Below, piece after piece: positions 1 to 6,473 of a DNA stretch of 16,120 bases. The stretch's first letter is position 1. Every line of letters starts with the position of its first letter. Made by a program: the position numbers and the translations under genes. This stretch comes from Clostridia bacterium (GTDB lineage: Bacteria > Bacillota > Clostridia > Oscillospirales > CAG-272): contig CAADYN010000305.1 in the NCBI GenBank assembly GCA_900753285.1, forward strand, positions 1-16,120, given 5' to 3'. A model generated the notes under the pieces. That model saw nothing but the letters and a program-made list of their open reading frames with translations, did not search any database and had not been told where the DNA came from.

Positions 1-483
1 GAAAGCCGTTACCGTGCTCTCGGTGAGAGTGGAGACGAAAATTCCGACTGCGATGAAGCACATACCGATAAGAAGCATTGCGATAAGGGAGCCTGCCGCC
101 TTGCCTACGTTAAGTCCGTCCTCCGCGTAGAGGTTCAGGGGGAGGTAGTAGAGGCAGGAGACGAGGACAGTTCCCGCGAACATAGTGAAAGCCGCGAGGA
201 ATTTTGCCATTATCATTCCCGTAATCGACACGGGAGAGGTCATAAGCAGCTGCTCTGTCTTGGTTCTTCTCTCTTCCGCAAACGAGCGCATTGTAAGAAG
301 CGGAACTATTACGATGTAGCCGAAGATCATCATCTGGAAGTAGCCGGAGACGTCGGAGGTCTGGTTCTGCAGCGTCGTGAACGCGAACACAAAGCCGGAT
401 ATTCCGAGGAAAACGGCGATGAACACATATCCGAGAGGCGTGGTGAAGTACTGGCGCATCTCTTTTTTGTATATTGCAAACAT
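1..483 (-). CDS. ABC-2 family transporter permease, GldF-like (partial, 3' end outside window)
   Basis: This is the N-terminal 161 codons of an integral membrane permease; the reading frame stays open to the window edge. It starts at the ATG at 483, preceded by an AGGAGA ribosome site about 8 nt upstream. The protein opens with a short basic amphipathic stretch (MFAIYKKEMRQYF), then hydrophobic segments at about residues 18-37 and 50-63. The loop RSFAEERRTKTEQLL followed by TSPVS (roughly residues 65-84) is the typical signature of ABC-2 permeases of the GldF/NatB type. More hydrophobic segments follow at about 92-112 and 130-150. It lies 40 nt downstream of the ATPase gene, so the two should form one exporter in the cytoplasmic membrane. 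The family includes gliding-motility GldF and many uncharacterised Firmicute exporters; the substrate cannot be told from sequence. A GldG-like gene often follows in such loci, but it would be outside this window. Confidence 0.88.
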   Translation of the reverse strand, partial: MFAIYKKEMRQYFTTPLGYVFIAVFLGISGFVFAFTTLQNQTSDVSGYFQMMIFGYIVIVPLLTMRSFAEERRTKTEQLLMTSPVSITGMIMAKFLAAFTMFAGTVLVSCLYYLPLNLYAEDGLNVGKAAGSLIAMLLIGMCFIAVGIFVSTLTESTVTAF

Positions 484-523
484 TTTTCTGTTTCTCCTAA
501 ATTTTTATGCTGAAAACGATACC

Positions 524-1459
524 TCAGCTGTTTTTCTCCATTATCTTGATGAAGACTTCCTCGAGGTTCATGCCTATGGCTTCAAGTCCGATAACGGGCC
601 AGTTGTGCTCACTCATAGCGTAGAAGAGCGGCTTTCTGATATCAACGCCCTTTTCGGATTCTATAACATAGGTGTAGCTGTCAAGCTCCCTCTCTCCTGT
701 CTGCTCAGCCGAGATAACTCCGGGGAGATGTGAGAGCACGTTCTGCACCTCTCTGACAGGTCCGCATACCTTTACGCTGTAGCGGCGGTTGTCCTCCACT
801 GCCTGAGTAATGCTTTCGGTCTTTTCGTCGGCGATAATCTTGCCCTCGTTTATGATGATTATTCTGTCGCACACTGACTGTACCTCGGAGAGGATGTGCG
901 TCGAGAGAATAACGGTGTGCGTTTTGCCGAGGTTACGGATGAGGTTTCGTATCTCGATAATCTGCTTGGGGTCAAGACCGACTGTCGGCTCGTCGAAAAT
1001 TATAACCGGCGGGTTTCCGATGAGAGCCTGAGCTATGCCGACGCGCTGTCTGTAGCCTTTTGAGAGATTCTTTATAAGTCTGTGGCGGACGTCGTCTATC
1101 TTTGTCACCTTCATAACCTCTTCGATGTGGGCGTCGCGCTTGAGCTTGCAGGCTTTGATATCGTAGACAAAGTTAAGATATTCCTCGACCGTCATGTCGA
1201 TGTAGAGCGGCGGCTGTTCGGGCAGGAATCCGATGAGCTTTTTCGCTTCGTTCGGGTTTTCGAGTATGTCGATACCGCCGACCTTTGCTTCACCCGAGGT
1301 GGATGAAAGATATCCCGTGAGGATATTCATCGTAGTGGACTTTCCCGCGCCGTTCGGACCGAGAAAACCTACTATCTCGCCTTTGGCTACTTTGAAGCTG
1401 ATGTCGTCAAGAGCGAATTTTGAGCCGTAGTTTTTTACGAGATTGTTTATTTCTATCAT
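524..1459 (-). CDS. ABC transporter ATP-binding protein, GldA/NatA-like
   Basis: This is the cytosolic nucleotide-binding subunit that powers the adjacent ABC-2 permease. The 311-residue protein has Walker A GPNGAGKST at residues 34-42, a Q-loop at Gln82, the ABC signature LSKGYRQ at 132-138, Walker B VIIFDEP at 152-158 and the H-loop histidine at 188. After the ATPase domain, residues about 215-311 form the C-terminal extension seen in the CcmA/NatA/GldA group. An ACCTCC complement at 1472-1477 gives a GGAGGT ribosome site, though its 12-nt spacing to the ATG is longer than usual. Transcription probably starts from the extended -10 element at 1514-1522, and the permease follows after 40 nt as the next gene of the operon. 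The class is secure. The transported substrate is unknown. Confidence 0.95.
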   Translation of the reverse strand: MIEINNLVKNYGSKFALDDISFKVAKGEIVGFLGPNGAGKSTTMNILTGYLSSTSGEAKVGGIDILENPNEAKKLIGFLPEQPPLYIDMTVEEYLNFVYDIKACKLKRDAHIEEVMKVTKIDDVRHRLIKNLSKGYRQRVGIAQALIGNPPVIIFDEPTVGLDPKQIIEIRNLIRNLGKTHTVILSTHILSEVQSVCDRIIIINEGKIIADEKTESITQAVEDNRRYSVKVCGPVREVQNVLSHLPGVISAEQTGERELDSYTYVIESEKGVDIRKPLFYAMSEHNWPVIGLEAIGMNLEEVFIKIMEKNS

Positions 1460-1513
1460 TAGTAACGCTGTACCTCCGTGTCAGTTTTGCGTTTGCACAA
1501 ATAATTACATCAA

Positions 1514-1522
1514 ATTATATCA
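1514..1522 (-). promoter_or_regulatory. Extended -10 promoter for the ABC transporter operon
   Basis: On the minus strand this reads TGATATAAT, a perfect extended -10 element (TGn plus TATAAT). No good -35 hexamer is present at 16-18 nt upstream, which is typical for promoters that rely on the TG motif. It lies about 55 nt upstream of the ATPase start codon in an otherwise AT-rich gap (1460-1614). I see no convincing intrinsic terminator for the upstream gene in that gap. Confidence 0.55.
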
Positions 1523-1614
1523 CGAATATTTAAACAAATCTTGAACAAAGCCGTATTGTTGGGCATTTTGTGTGATTTTTTAGTGACGGTTTGAGAATTT
1601 TTTTCTGAACTGCG

Positions 1615-2439
1615 CTATTTTATCATAATTCCCGCGCCCATCGTACCTCTTTTGCCGTGCATTCCGCGGTGAGAGAAGTATATTTCCGTGTTGCAGCAGG
1701 TGCAGTCGGGACTGAAGTCAATGTTCTCTTCCCGCACTCCCGCCGACATGAGAAACTCGCGGTTCATGGAGCTGAGATTCGCGTGCGGCTTTTCGTAGGA
1801 GGTAAAGTCCACATGACGGCGCACAAAGTCTTCCCCGCGAATGGACTTCACCTCTTCAATGAAGCTCTCGCCAACCTCATAGCAGCATACCCCGATGTGT
1901 GCTCCCACCGCGGCGCAGATACTGTCCGAAACAGCACCGAGAGACTTCATCTTTGCTACAGCTTCGGCGGCTATTCCACCGACCGTTCCTCTCCATCCCG
2001 CATGAACCGCAGAGACTACGGGCTTTCCGTCTTTATCTGTTCCGCAGAGGAGTATCGGCACGCAGTCGGCTGTCTTGATTATAGGGATAATGCCGCGCTC
2101 TTTTGTGGCAAATCCGTCGCCCTCTTCCCCGCGCTCTCTCACAGTTCCCTCTCCGGCGTTGTCCGTGTCCACAATTCTCACGTTCGCCGAGTGTATCTGG
2201 GACAGGGTTACGGCGCACTCCATTCCGTATTCTCCCTCGCTTATTTCACGGGAGAGGATGTCGATATTGCGCTTCACCGTGTCGTCCGGGTCGCCGAGGT
2301 TGAAGGTGATGTTCATTGTCTTCGTATGCTCAAGCGTGCTTACTCCACCTTCACGACAGGAAAATCCGTGTCTGACGCCGTACTCTCTGAAATTATCGAG
2401 CAGCGTCGAGCGATAAAGTATTCCGTTTTTGTAGAACAT
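1615..2439 (-). CDS. Polyphenol oxidase/YfiH (YlmD, LACC1) family protein
   Basis: This gene encodes a cytosolic protein of the YfiH/YlmD/LACC1 family. Members were first called multicopper polyphenol oxidases or laccases; later work assigns them purine nucleoside phosphorylase and adenosine deaminase activity. From the ATG at 2439 it has 274 residues. The conserved metal and active-site residues are visible: SQIH (His83), TADCVP (Cys126) and VHAGWRG (His146), followed by a GxxIGVCCYEV block near residue 180 and a DCTCC segment near the C-terminus. The start is uncertain. A TTG at 2460 would add seven residues, and neither start has a good Shine-Dalgarno site; I prefer the ATG because the added residues look unlike the family and the TTG lies in the loop of a small hairpin. 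It is read in the same direction as gpmI upstream and the ABC genes downstream. Confidence 0.9.
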   Translation of the reverse strand: MFYKNGILYRSTLLDNFREYGVRHGFSCREGGVSTLEHTKTMNITFNLGDPDDTVKRNIDILSREISEGEYGMECAVTLSQIHSANVRIVDTDNAGEGTVRERGEEGDGFATKERGIIPIIKTADCVPILLCGTDKDGKPVVSAVHAGWRGTVGGIAAEAVAKMKSLGAVSDSICAAVGAHIGVCCYEVGESFIEEVKSIRGEDFVRRHVDFTSYEKPHANLSSMNREFLMSAGVREENIDFSPDCTCCNTEIYFSHRGMHGKRGTMGAGIMIK

Positions 2440-2447
2440 AACAGAAT

Positions 2448-2478
2448 AAAGGGAAACCAATATTTCAGGCTTCCCTTT
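2448..2478. other. Small hairpin overlapping the possible 5' end of the YfiH-family gene
   Basis: AAAGGGAA (2448-2455) and TTCCCTTT (2471-2478) form a perfect 8-bp stem around a 15-nt loop. In plus orientation it runs into six T residues, so it looks like a weak intrinsic terminator, but no plus-strand gene ends here. In minus orientation it would sit just upstream of, or across, the start of the YfiH-family gene. Confidence 0.35.
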
Positions 2479-2502
2479 TTTCCTTTCATAATTTTGTGAT
2501 TT

Positions 2503-2596
2503 TTAGGAATCCTCTGATTTAAGGTTATTTTTGCGATAAAAGCCCCTATATTTCAGCCACTTATCGCAAAAATTCGATTAATTCAGAGTATCCTTA
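2503..2596. repeat. 94-bp imperfect inverted repeat between gpmI and the YfiH-family gene
   Basis: The arms contain a perfect 13-bp stem, ATTTTTGCGATAA (2527-2539) against TTATCGCAAAAAT (2561-2573), around a 21-nt loop. The pairing resumes outward with CTCTGA (2512-2517) against TCAGAG (2583-2588) and AGGA (2505-2508) against TCCT (2591-2594), with a few mismatches and a one-base length difference. It begins 6 nt after the gpmI stop codon. It could act as a terminator for gpmI, but it has a weak AT-rich stem and no clear U-tract. Its long near-symmetric arms also fit a small non-autonomous palindromic element (MITE-like). Confidence 0.7.
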
Positions 2597-2602
2597 GGCA
2601 GA

Positions 2603-4249
2603 TTACTTGCGTTCAATCATGCTTTCGTCCCACATTTCGGGAGCTTCATAGCCGAGGAGGTTTACTACAGTTGCGGCTACGTTTGAAAGACCGAACTTGC
2701 CGTCCTTCTTTACAGTGTATGTGTCGGCAAACTTGTTGTCATAGATGATGCACGGTACGGGATTGAGCGTATGGCTTGTCTTTGCCTTGAGAGAACCGTC
2801 GGGATTGTGTTTTACCTGATGAGTCTTCTTGTCAAATTCTGCCATTTCGTCCGCATTTCCGTGGTCTGCGGTGATGATAGCTACGCCGCCTACCTTATCA
2901 ACTACGGGAAGGATTCTGCCGAGCTGGAGATCAAGCGCTTCCATTGAGCAGATTGTAGCTTCAAGGCTTCCCGTATGACCTACCATGTCGCCGTTCGGGA
3001 AGTTTACTCTGATGCAGTCGTACTTGCCGCTTTCAAGAGCCTCAATGAGCTTGTCTGTGATTTCCGCGCACTTCATCCACGGACGCTGCTCGAACGGTAC
3101 TACATCGGAGGGAACTTCAACGTAGGTCTCGTATTCTTCGGAGAACTTGCCGCTGCGGTTTCCGTTCCAGAAGTATGTTACGTGACCGTATTTCTGTGTT
3201 TCGGAGATAGCGTACTGGGAAATCTTCATGTCAGCGAGGTATTCGCCCATTGTATTGGTAATCTCCGGCGGGGAAACGAGGTAGCGGGTGGGGATATGAA
3301 GGTCTCCGTCGTACTCGAGCATACCGGAGTAAACTACTTTAGGAACTCTTACTCTGTCGAACTTATCAAAGTCGGCGCCGCCCTCGAATGCCTTGGAAAT
3401 TTCAATAGCGCGGTCGCCTCTGAAGTTGAAGAATACAACGGAGTCGCCGTCATTGATTGTTCCTACCGGCTTGCCGTTTTCAGCGATAACGAACGGGGGG
3501 AGATCCTGGTCGATGGCGTGTGTTTCCGCTCTGTATGTCTCGACAGCTTCGTGAGCGGACGCAAAGTATCTGCCTTCGCCGAGGACGTGAGTCTTCCAAC
3601 CGAGCTCTACCATATGCCAGTTAGCTTCGTAACGGTCCATTGTGATAACCATTCTGCCGCCGCCGGACGCGATTTTGATATTGCAGTTTTCGTCGGAAAG
3701 CTCTGCGATGAACTTTTCAAACGGATCGATATAGTCAAGAGCCGTAGTCTCACCAACGTCACGACCGTCAAGGAGAATGTGAACTCTGATTGTCTTTACT
3801 CCGGCTTTCTTAGCTTCAACGAGCATAGCCTTGAGGTGGTCGATGTGTGAGTGAACGTTTCCGTCGGAGAAAAGTCCGATGAAATGGAGGGTGGAGTTAT
3901 GTTCTTTTACGTTGTCGGTAAGGAGCTTCCATGTGTCGGAGGTGAACATCTTGCCGGATTCAATGGAGTTTGAAACAAGCTTTGCACCCTGAGCGAAAAC
4001 CTGACCGCTTCCGAGAGCGTTGTGACCTACCTCGGAGTTGCCCATGTCGTCGTCTGACGGAAGACCTACGGCAGTACCGTGAGCCTTGAGCGTGAGCATG
4101 GGGTATTTAGCCATGAGCATATCGAGTGTCTGAGTTTTCGCGAGCTTTACAGCGTTGGCTTCGGATGCGGGAGCAAGACCTACGCCGTCCATTACGATTG
4201 TAAGCACGGGTCTGATAGGTGCGCCCTCAAGTTTTTTGAGTGTTTTCAT
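2603..4249 (-). CDS. gpmI: 2,3-bisphosphoglycerate-independent phosphoglycerate mutase
   Basis: This cytosolic glycolytic enzyme interconverts 3- and 2-phosphoglycerate using two Mn ions and a phosphoserine intermediate. The 548-residue protein has the metal-binding Asp21 in VMDGVGL, the phosphorylated Ser72 in GNSEVGHNALGSG, the LLDGRD and FNFRGDRAIEIS blocks of the transferase domain, and ITADHGNADEM and KTSHTLNPVP of the C-terminal metal site. It is longer than the Bacillus-type enzyme (about 510). Its segments NSEVGHNALG, FAQGAKLV, FDRVRVPK and LVSPPEI match the plant/trypanosomatid subclass as I know it. The ATG at 4249 has a GAAGGA ribosome site 8 nt upstream. No strong promoter is visible in the 85-nt gap to the upstream SLOG gene, so read-through from that gene is possible. 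Function is very secure. Confidence 0.97.
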   Translation of the reverse strand: MKTLKKLEGAPIRPVLTIVMDGVGLAPASEANAVKLAKTQTLDMLMAKYPMLTLKAHGTAVGLPSDDDMGNSEVGHNALGSGQVFAQGAKLVSNSIESGKMFTSDTWKLLTDNVKEHNSTLHFIGLFSDGNVHSHIDHLKAMLVEAKKAGVKTIRVHILLDGRDVGETTALDYIDPFEKFIAELSDENCNIKIASGGGRMVITMDRYEANWHMVELGWKTHVLGEGRYFASAHEAVETYRAETHAIDQDLPPFVIAENGKPVGTINDGDSVVFFNFRGDRAIEISKAFEGGADFDKFDRVRVPKVVYSGMLEYDGDLHIPTRYLVSPPEITNTMGEYLADMKISQYAISETQKYGHVTYFWNGNRSGKFSEEYETYVEVPSDVVPFEQRPWMKCAEITDKLIEALESGKYDCIRVNFPNGDMVGHTGSLEATICSMEALDLQLGRILPVVDKVGGVAIITADHGNADEMAEFDKKTHQVKHNPDGSLKAKTSHTLNPVPCIIYDNKFADTYTVKKDGKFGLSNVAATVVNLLGYEAPEMWDESMIERK

Positions 4250-4334
4250 TTTGTGTATCCTTCTATATTTGTTGAATTTTGGAAAACTGATTTATTGCGC
4301 GGAAAGGCTTAAAGATATGCATAATACAGCTTTT

Positions 4335-4889
4335 TTAAAGCTCCTCGCCGCGGAGAGCAGAGTGAATGTTCAGCACCTCAAGTCCCGCACGGCACGCCAT
4401 ACGGTATGTCTGACCCGAGCCGCTTGCAATCGCTCCGTTATAGTATGCCACACAGAACGATGAAATGTCAACCATGTACTGGTTTCTTTTTTTCATGCAG
4501 TCGTCGGTATGCGTATCGGAAATATATTCTATCGCCGCCGCATAGCCTTTGATATACCTGTACTCACGGAGAAGAGCGGTGTTTTTCCACTTCTCCGTCT
4601 GATTCGGGCATGGGAGAGCAAGAATAAGACTCGCACCGCTGCCGTTTTTCATTGAGCGGATGACGGCTTGTTCGGCAAGCATATCAAAGCCCAACGCTCC
4701 GCCGCAGACAAAGTACCTGTAGCCCTCGTTAAGGAGGCAGCCCACCGTCATGTCGAGCAGCTTCGGTATTTCCGCCGCGTCATAGTCCGGTATTCTCCTG
4801 TGTCCGGTGAAGCAGCAGGTGTTATCCCGCATCATAAACTCGGGAAGCGGAGTAGATATTTCACTTGCAATACTCATAGCCGTATCCAT
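4335..4889 (-). CDS. SLOG-domain protein, YpsA/DUF1273-like
   Basis: This 184-residue cytosolic protein has the Rossmann-like SLOG fold, related to DprA, LOG and TIR-linked nucleotide-binding domains. Visible motifs are CCFTGHR (residues 25-31), the glycine-rich CGGALGFDMLAEQ (62-74), a conserved MKKRNQYMVD (132-141) and GSGQTYRMA (157-165), in the same order as in YpsA and other DUF1273 proteins. Such domains are thought to bind or process nucleotides or nucleotide-derived ligands; the actual role is unknown, and Bacillus YpsA has been linked to cell division. I chose the ATG at 4889 because AGGAG (complement of 4898-4902) lies 8 nt upstream. A TTG-started extension to 4922 would contain that ribosome site. 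The gene is divergent from a winged-helix regulator at 4988, with overlapping promoters. gpmI lies 85 nt downstream. Confidence 0.85.
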   Translation of the reverse strand: MDTAMSIASEISTPLPEFMMRDNTCCFTGHRRIPDYDAAEIPKLLDMTVGCLLNEGYRYFVCGGALGFDMLAEQAVIRSMKNGSGASLILALPCPNQTEKWKNTALLREYRYIKGYAAAIEYISDTHTDDCMKKRNQYMVDISSFCVAYYNGAIASGSGQTYRMACRAGLEVLNIHSALRGEEL

Positions 4890-4915
4890 CTCACACTCTC
4901 CTCGCCGACTTTCGG

Positions 4916-4945
4916 TTGACAAACAATCGCACTGTATGATAAAAT
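4916..4945 (+). promoter_or_regulatory. Sigma-A promoter for the winged-helix regulator gene
   Basis: TTGACA (4916-4921) and TAAAAT (4940-4945) are separated by 18 nt, predicting a start near 4952, some 36 nt upstream of the regulator's ATG. The -35 hexamer is a perfect consensus. The expected polymerase footprint overlaps that of the minus-strand promoter at 4960-4988. Confidence 0.65.
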
Positions 4946-4959
4946 TACTGTACTATATT

Positions 4960-4988
4960 ATTATATCACATATCGGCGGTTTTTTGAA
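4960..4988 (-). promoter_or_regulatory. Extended -10 promoter for the SLOG-domain gene
   Basis: On the minus strand TTCAAA (4988-4983) and TATAAT (4965-4960) are 17 nt apart, and TGA directly precedes the -10, making TGATATAAT. The predicted start is near 4953, giving a leader of about 64 nt before the SLOG ATG. The -35 matches consensus at four of six positions. Confidence 0.6.
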
Positions 4989-5575
4989 TGGTATGCCTCA
5001 TTTTTGTGGATAAACAAATTGAAAATTTTTTGTTATCTTCTCTGGAACTGCTCTGCATCGACTGTGTGTGCGAGACACGGCGCGGTGCTGACGCGGTTTT
5101 GTGCGATTTTCCGAGCCTTGAGAAAGTCACGCGATTTTATTCCGAAGATGGGGACGATGTGCGCACCGCTGTTTTCTCACGTGACAAGTCGGAGAGGAGG
5201 AAATGCCCGCACGGAGTGAAGTTCATGCTTTATCCCGTCGGAGTGAGCGCGCTGTCCTCCCTTCTGCTTGACGGATTTGACACGGCGAGAGACAAAAACG
5301 CTCTTCCCGAATACGACGGAGAGAGATTCACCGTAACTCTCGGCAGAAACTCCGCCTGTCTTACCGAACGTGAGGGAAAGCTGTTCGAGCTGTTGTGGAA
5401 CCGCCGCGGGGAGTGTATAAGTCGTGACGAGATATGCGAGACGGTATGGGAAAAGAGCGCGGACTCCAATGTATGCGACGTATACATAAGCTATCTCCGC
5501 CGCAAGCTGGGACCCGTACTCGGAGACGGAGCTATACGCGCTGTGAGAGGGGTCGGCTACATCCTTGACTTGTGA
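4988..5575 (+). CDS. OmpR/PhoB-type winged-helix regulator with degenerate N-terminal receiver
   Basis: This 195-residue protein is a probable transcription regulator. Residues about 108-195 form a Trans_reg_C winged helix: LTEREGKLFELLW (125-137), the CISRDEICETVW segment (143-154), the recognition helix around NVCDVYISYLRRKL (161-174) and the diagnostic wing VRGVGYIL (186-193). The first 95 residues look like a shortened receiver: an initial strand lacking the usual acidic pair, AVLCD with Asp40 where the phosphoacceptor strand would end, then RTAVFS and VKFMLYPV strands. No histidine kinase is adjacent. The best start is the ATG at 4988, with only a weak GGCGG-like ribosome site. It is divergent from the SLOG gene and 127 nt upstream of the cysE start. 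Phospho-independent or unphosphorylated action is plausible; target genes are unknown, with the shared upstream region the simplest guess. Confidence 0.85.
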   Translation: MVCLIFVDKQIENFLLSSLELLCIDCVCETRRGADAVLCDFPSLEKVTRFYSEDGDDVRTAVFSRDKSERRKCPHGVKFMLYPVGVSALSSLLLDGFDTARDKNALPEYDGERFTVTLGRNSACLTEREGKLFELLWNRRGECISRDEICETVWEKSADSNVCDVYISYLRRKLGPVLGDGAIRAVRGVGYILDL

Positions 5576-5603
5576 TATAATTTTTAAAAAATCAAAAAAT
5601 GGG

Positions 5604-5632
5604 TTTACTTATTCACAGTTCGGCTATATAAT
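5604..5632 (+). promoter_or_regulatory. Sigma-A promoter for the cysE operon
   Basis: TTTACT (5604-5609) and TATAAT (5627-5632) are separated by exactly 17 nt, predicting a start near 5639. This lies in the AT-rich gap after the regulator gene. No GC-rich terminator stem is visible before it, so some read-through from the regulator is possible. Confidence 0.65.
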
Positions 5633-5655
5633 GTAAAGTGTGGGAGTATTATCTC

Positions 5656-5691
5656 ATGTCTTTAGTTAACAGTTTGATTTACAGTTTATGA
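5656..5691 (+). CDS. Possible 11-codon leader peptide upstream of cysE (MSLVNSLIYSL)
   Basis: A GGGAG ribosome site (5642-5646) lies 9 nt before an ATG at 5656 that opens an 11-codon ORF. Three of its residues are serine and three are leucine. Its TGA stop (5689-5691) overlaps the in-frame upstream cysE ATG (5688-5690) in an ATGA arrangement, and the stronger cysE start at 5703 follows 11 nt later. The ORF begins only about 17 nt after the predicted transcription start. Termination here would place ribosomes for coupled initiation of cysE. The ORF could also be chance: it is very short and no clear attenuator hairpin is seen. Confidence 0.35.
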   Translation: MSLVNSLIYSL

Positions 5692-5702
5692 AACGGAGTA
5701 TT

Positions 5703-6473
5703 ATGTCACATAAAAATAGTTATATAAAGCTGGCGGCGGGAAAGCTCCTTCGTTCGGTGTCTGAGATTAAATCCGACATCGGCGAGGACGTTGACTCCAT
5801 CATGTCGCGTGACCCTGCCGCAAAGAACCGCACAGAGGTCGTGCTTCTGTATTCCGGATTCCACGCGCTCCTTATGTACCGTCTCGCTCACTCCATGAAC
5901 AAAAAAGGCATGGAAATACCGGCGCGCGCAGTCTCTCAGCTTGCGAAATTCTTCACGGGAATCGAGATTCATCCGGGAGCGCAGATCGGCAAGGGACTGT
6001 TCATTGACCACGGCTCGGGTGTTGTTATCGGTGAGACCGCGATAATCGGCGACAACTGTACGATATACCAGGGAGTAACTCTCGGCGGTACGGGAAAGGA
6101 AACGGGAAAGCGTCACCCTACTCTCGGAGACAACGTAATGATAGGCGCGGGAGCTAAGCTGCTCGGCAATTTCACGGTCGGCGACAACTCCAAAATAGCG
6201 GCGGGAGCTGTGGTTCTCGGAAACGTTCCCGCAAATTCTACAGCTGTCGGCATTCCCGCTCATGTAGTGAAAAAGAACGGCGAGAAAATAACGCCGGAAG
6301 AGGACAAGAGCAAATGCTGCTGTGACCTTGACCAGGTGAACATTCCCGACCCGGTTGAAATAGAGTTCGAGGGACTTGCAAAGAGAGTGAAATATCTCGA
6401 AGAGCTTCTTGCCGTGGGCGAGAGCGACTGCATGAAAGCAAAAGAAAACGAGCGGGAGGAAGAAGAAAAGTGA
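5703..6473 (+). CDS. cysE: Serine O-acetyltransferase
   Basis: This cytosolic enzyme transfers acetyl from acetyl-CoA to L-serine, giving O-acetylserine, the first step of cysteine synthesis. From the ATG at 5703 it has 256 residues. A helical N-terminal region is followed by a left-handed beta-helix of hexapeptide repeats: EIHPGAQIGKG, the catalytic LFIDHGSG (Asp102-His103), GVVIGETAIIG, the YQGVTLGGTGK turn, then GDNVMIGAGAKLLG and VGIPAHVV. The C-terminal tail contains KCCCDLD (about residues 204-210) and ends in a very acidic, lysine-rich stretch. GGAG lies 4 nt before this ATG; the alternative ATG at 5688 has no ribosome site of its own but could be used by coupling to the leader ORF. 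The stop overlaps the next gene's GTG (GTGA). Linkage to cysS supports the assignment. Confidence 0.95.
   Translation: MSHKNSYIKLAAGKLLRSVSEIKSDIGEDVDSIMSRDPAAKNRTEVVLLYSGFHALLMYRLAHSMNKKGMEIPARAVSQLAKFFTGIEIHPGAQIGKGLFIDHGSGVVIGETAIIGDNCTIYQGVTLGGTGKETGKRHPTLGDNVMIGAGAKLLGNFTVGDNSKIAAGAVVLGNVPANSTAVGIPAHVVKKNGEKITPEEDKSKCCCDLDQVNIPDPVEIEFEGLAKRVKYLEELLAVGESDCMKAKENEREEEEK

Noticed and set aside
1460..1614. Intrinsic terminator after the YfiH-family gene
   Set aside because: Only AT-rich, very short complementarities are present, with no GC stem and U-tract on the minus strand.
1657..2499. Long plus-strand open frame (280 codons) opposite the YfiH-family gene
   Set aside because: Its translation has no recognisable domain, while the minus strand encodes a well-conserved family with intact metal-site residues. 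It is an antisense shadow produced by codon bias.
2975..3850. Long plus-strand open frame (291 codons) opposite gpmI
   Set aside because: The opposite strand is unambiguous GpmI through the whole stretch, and the plus frame has no domain and no promoter.
4890..4922. TTG-started N-terminal extension of the SLOG protein
   Set aside because: The extension contains the AGGAG ribosome site for the ATG at 4889 and overlaps the -35 of the divergent promoter, so the shorter start is favoured.
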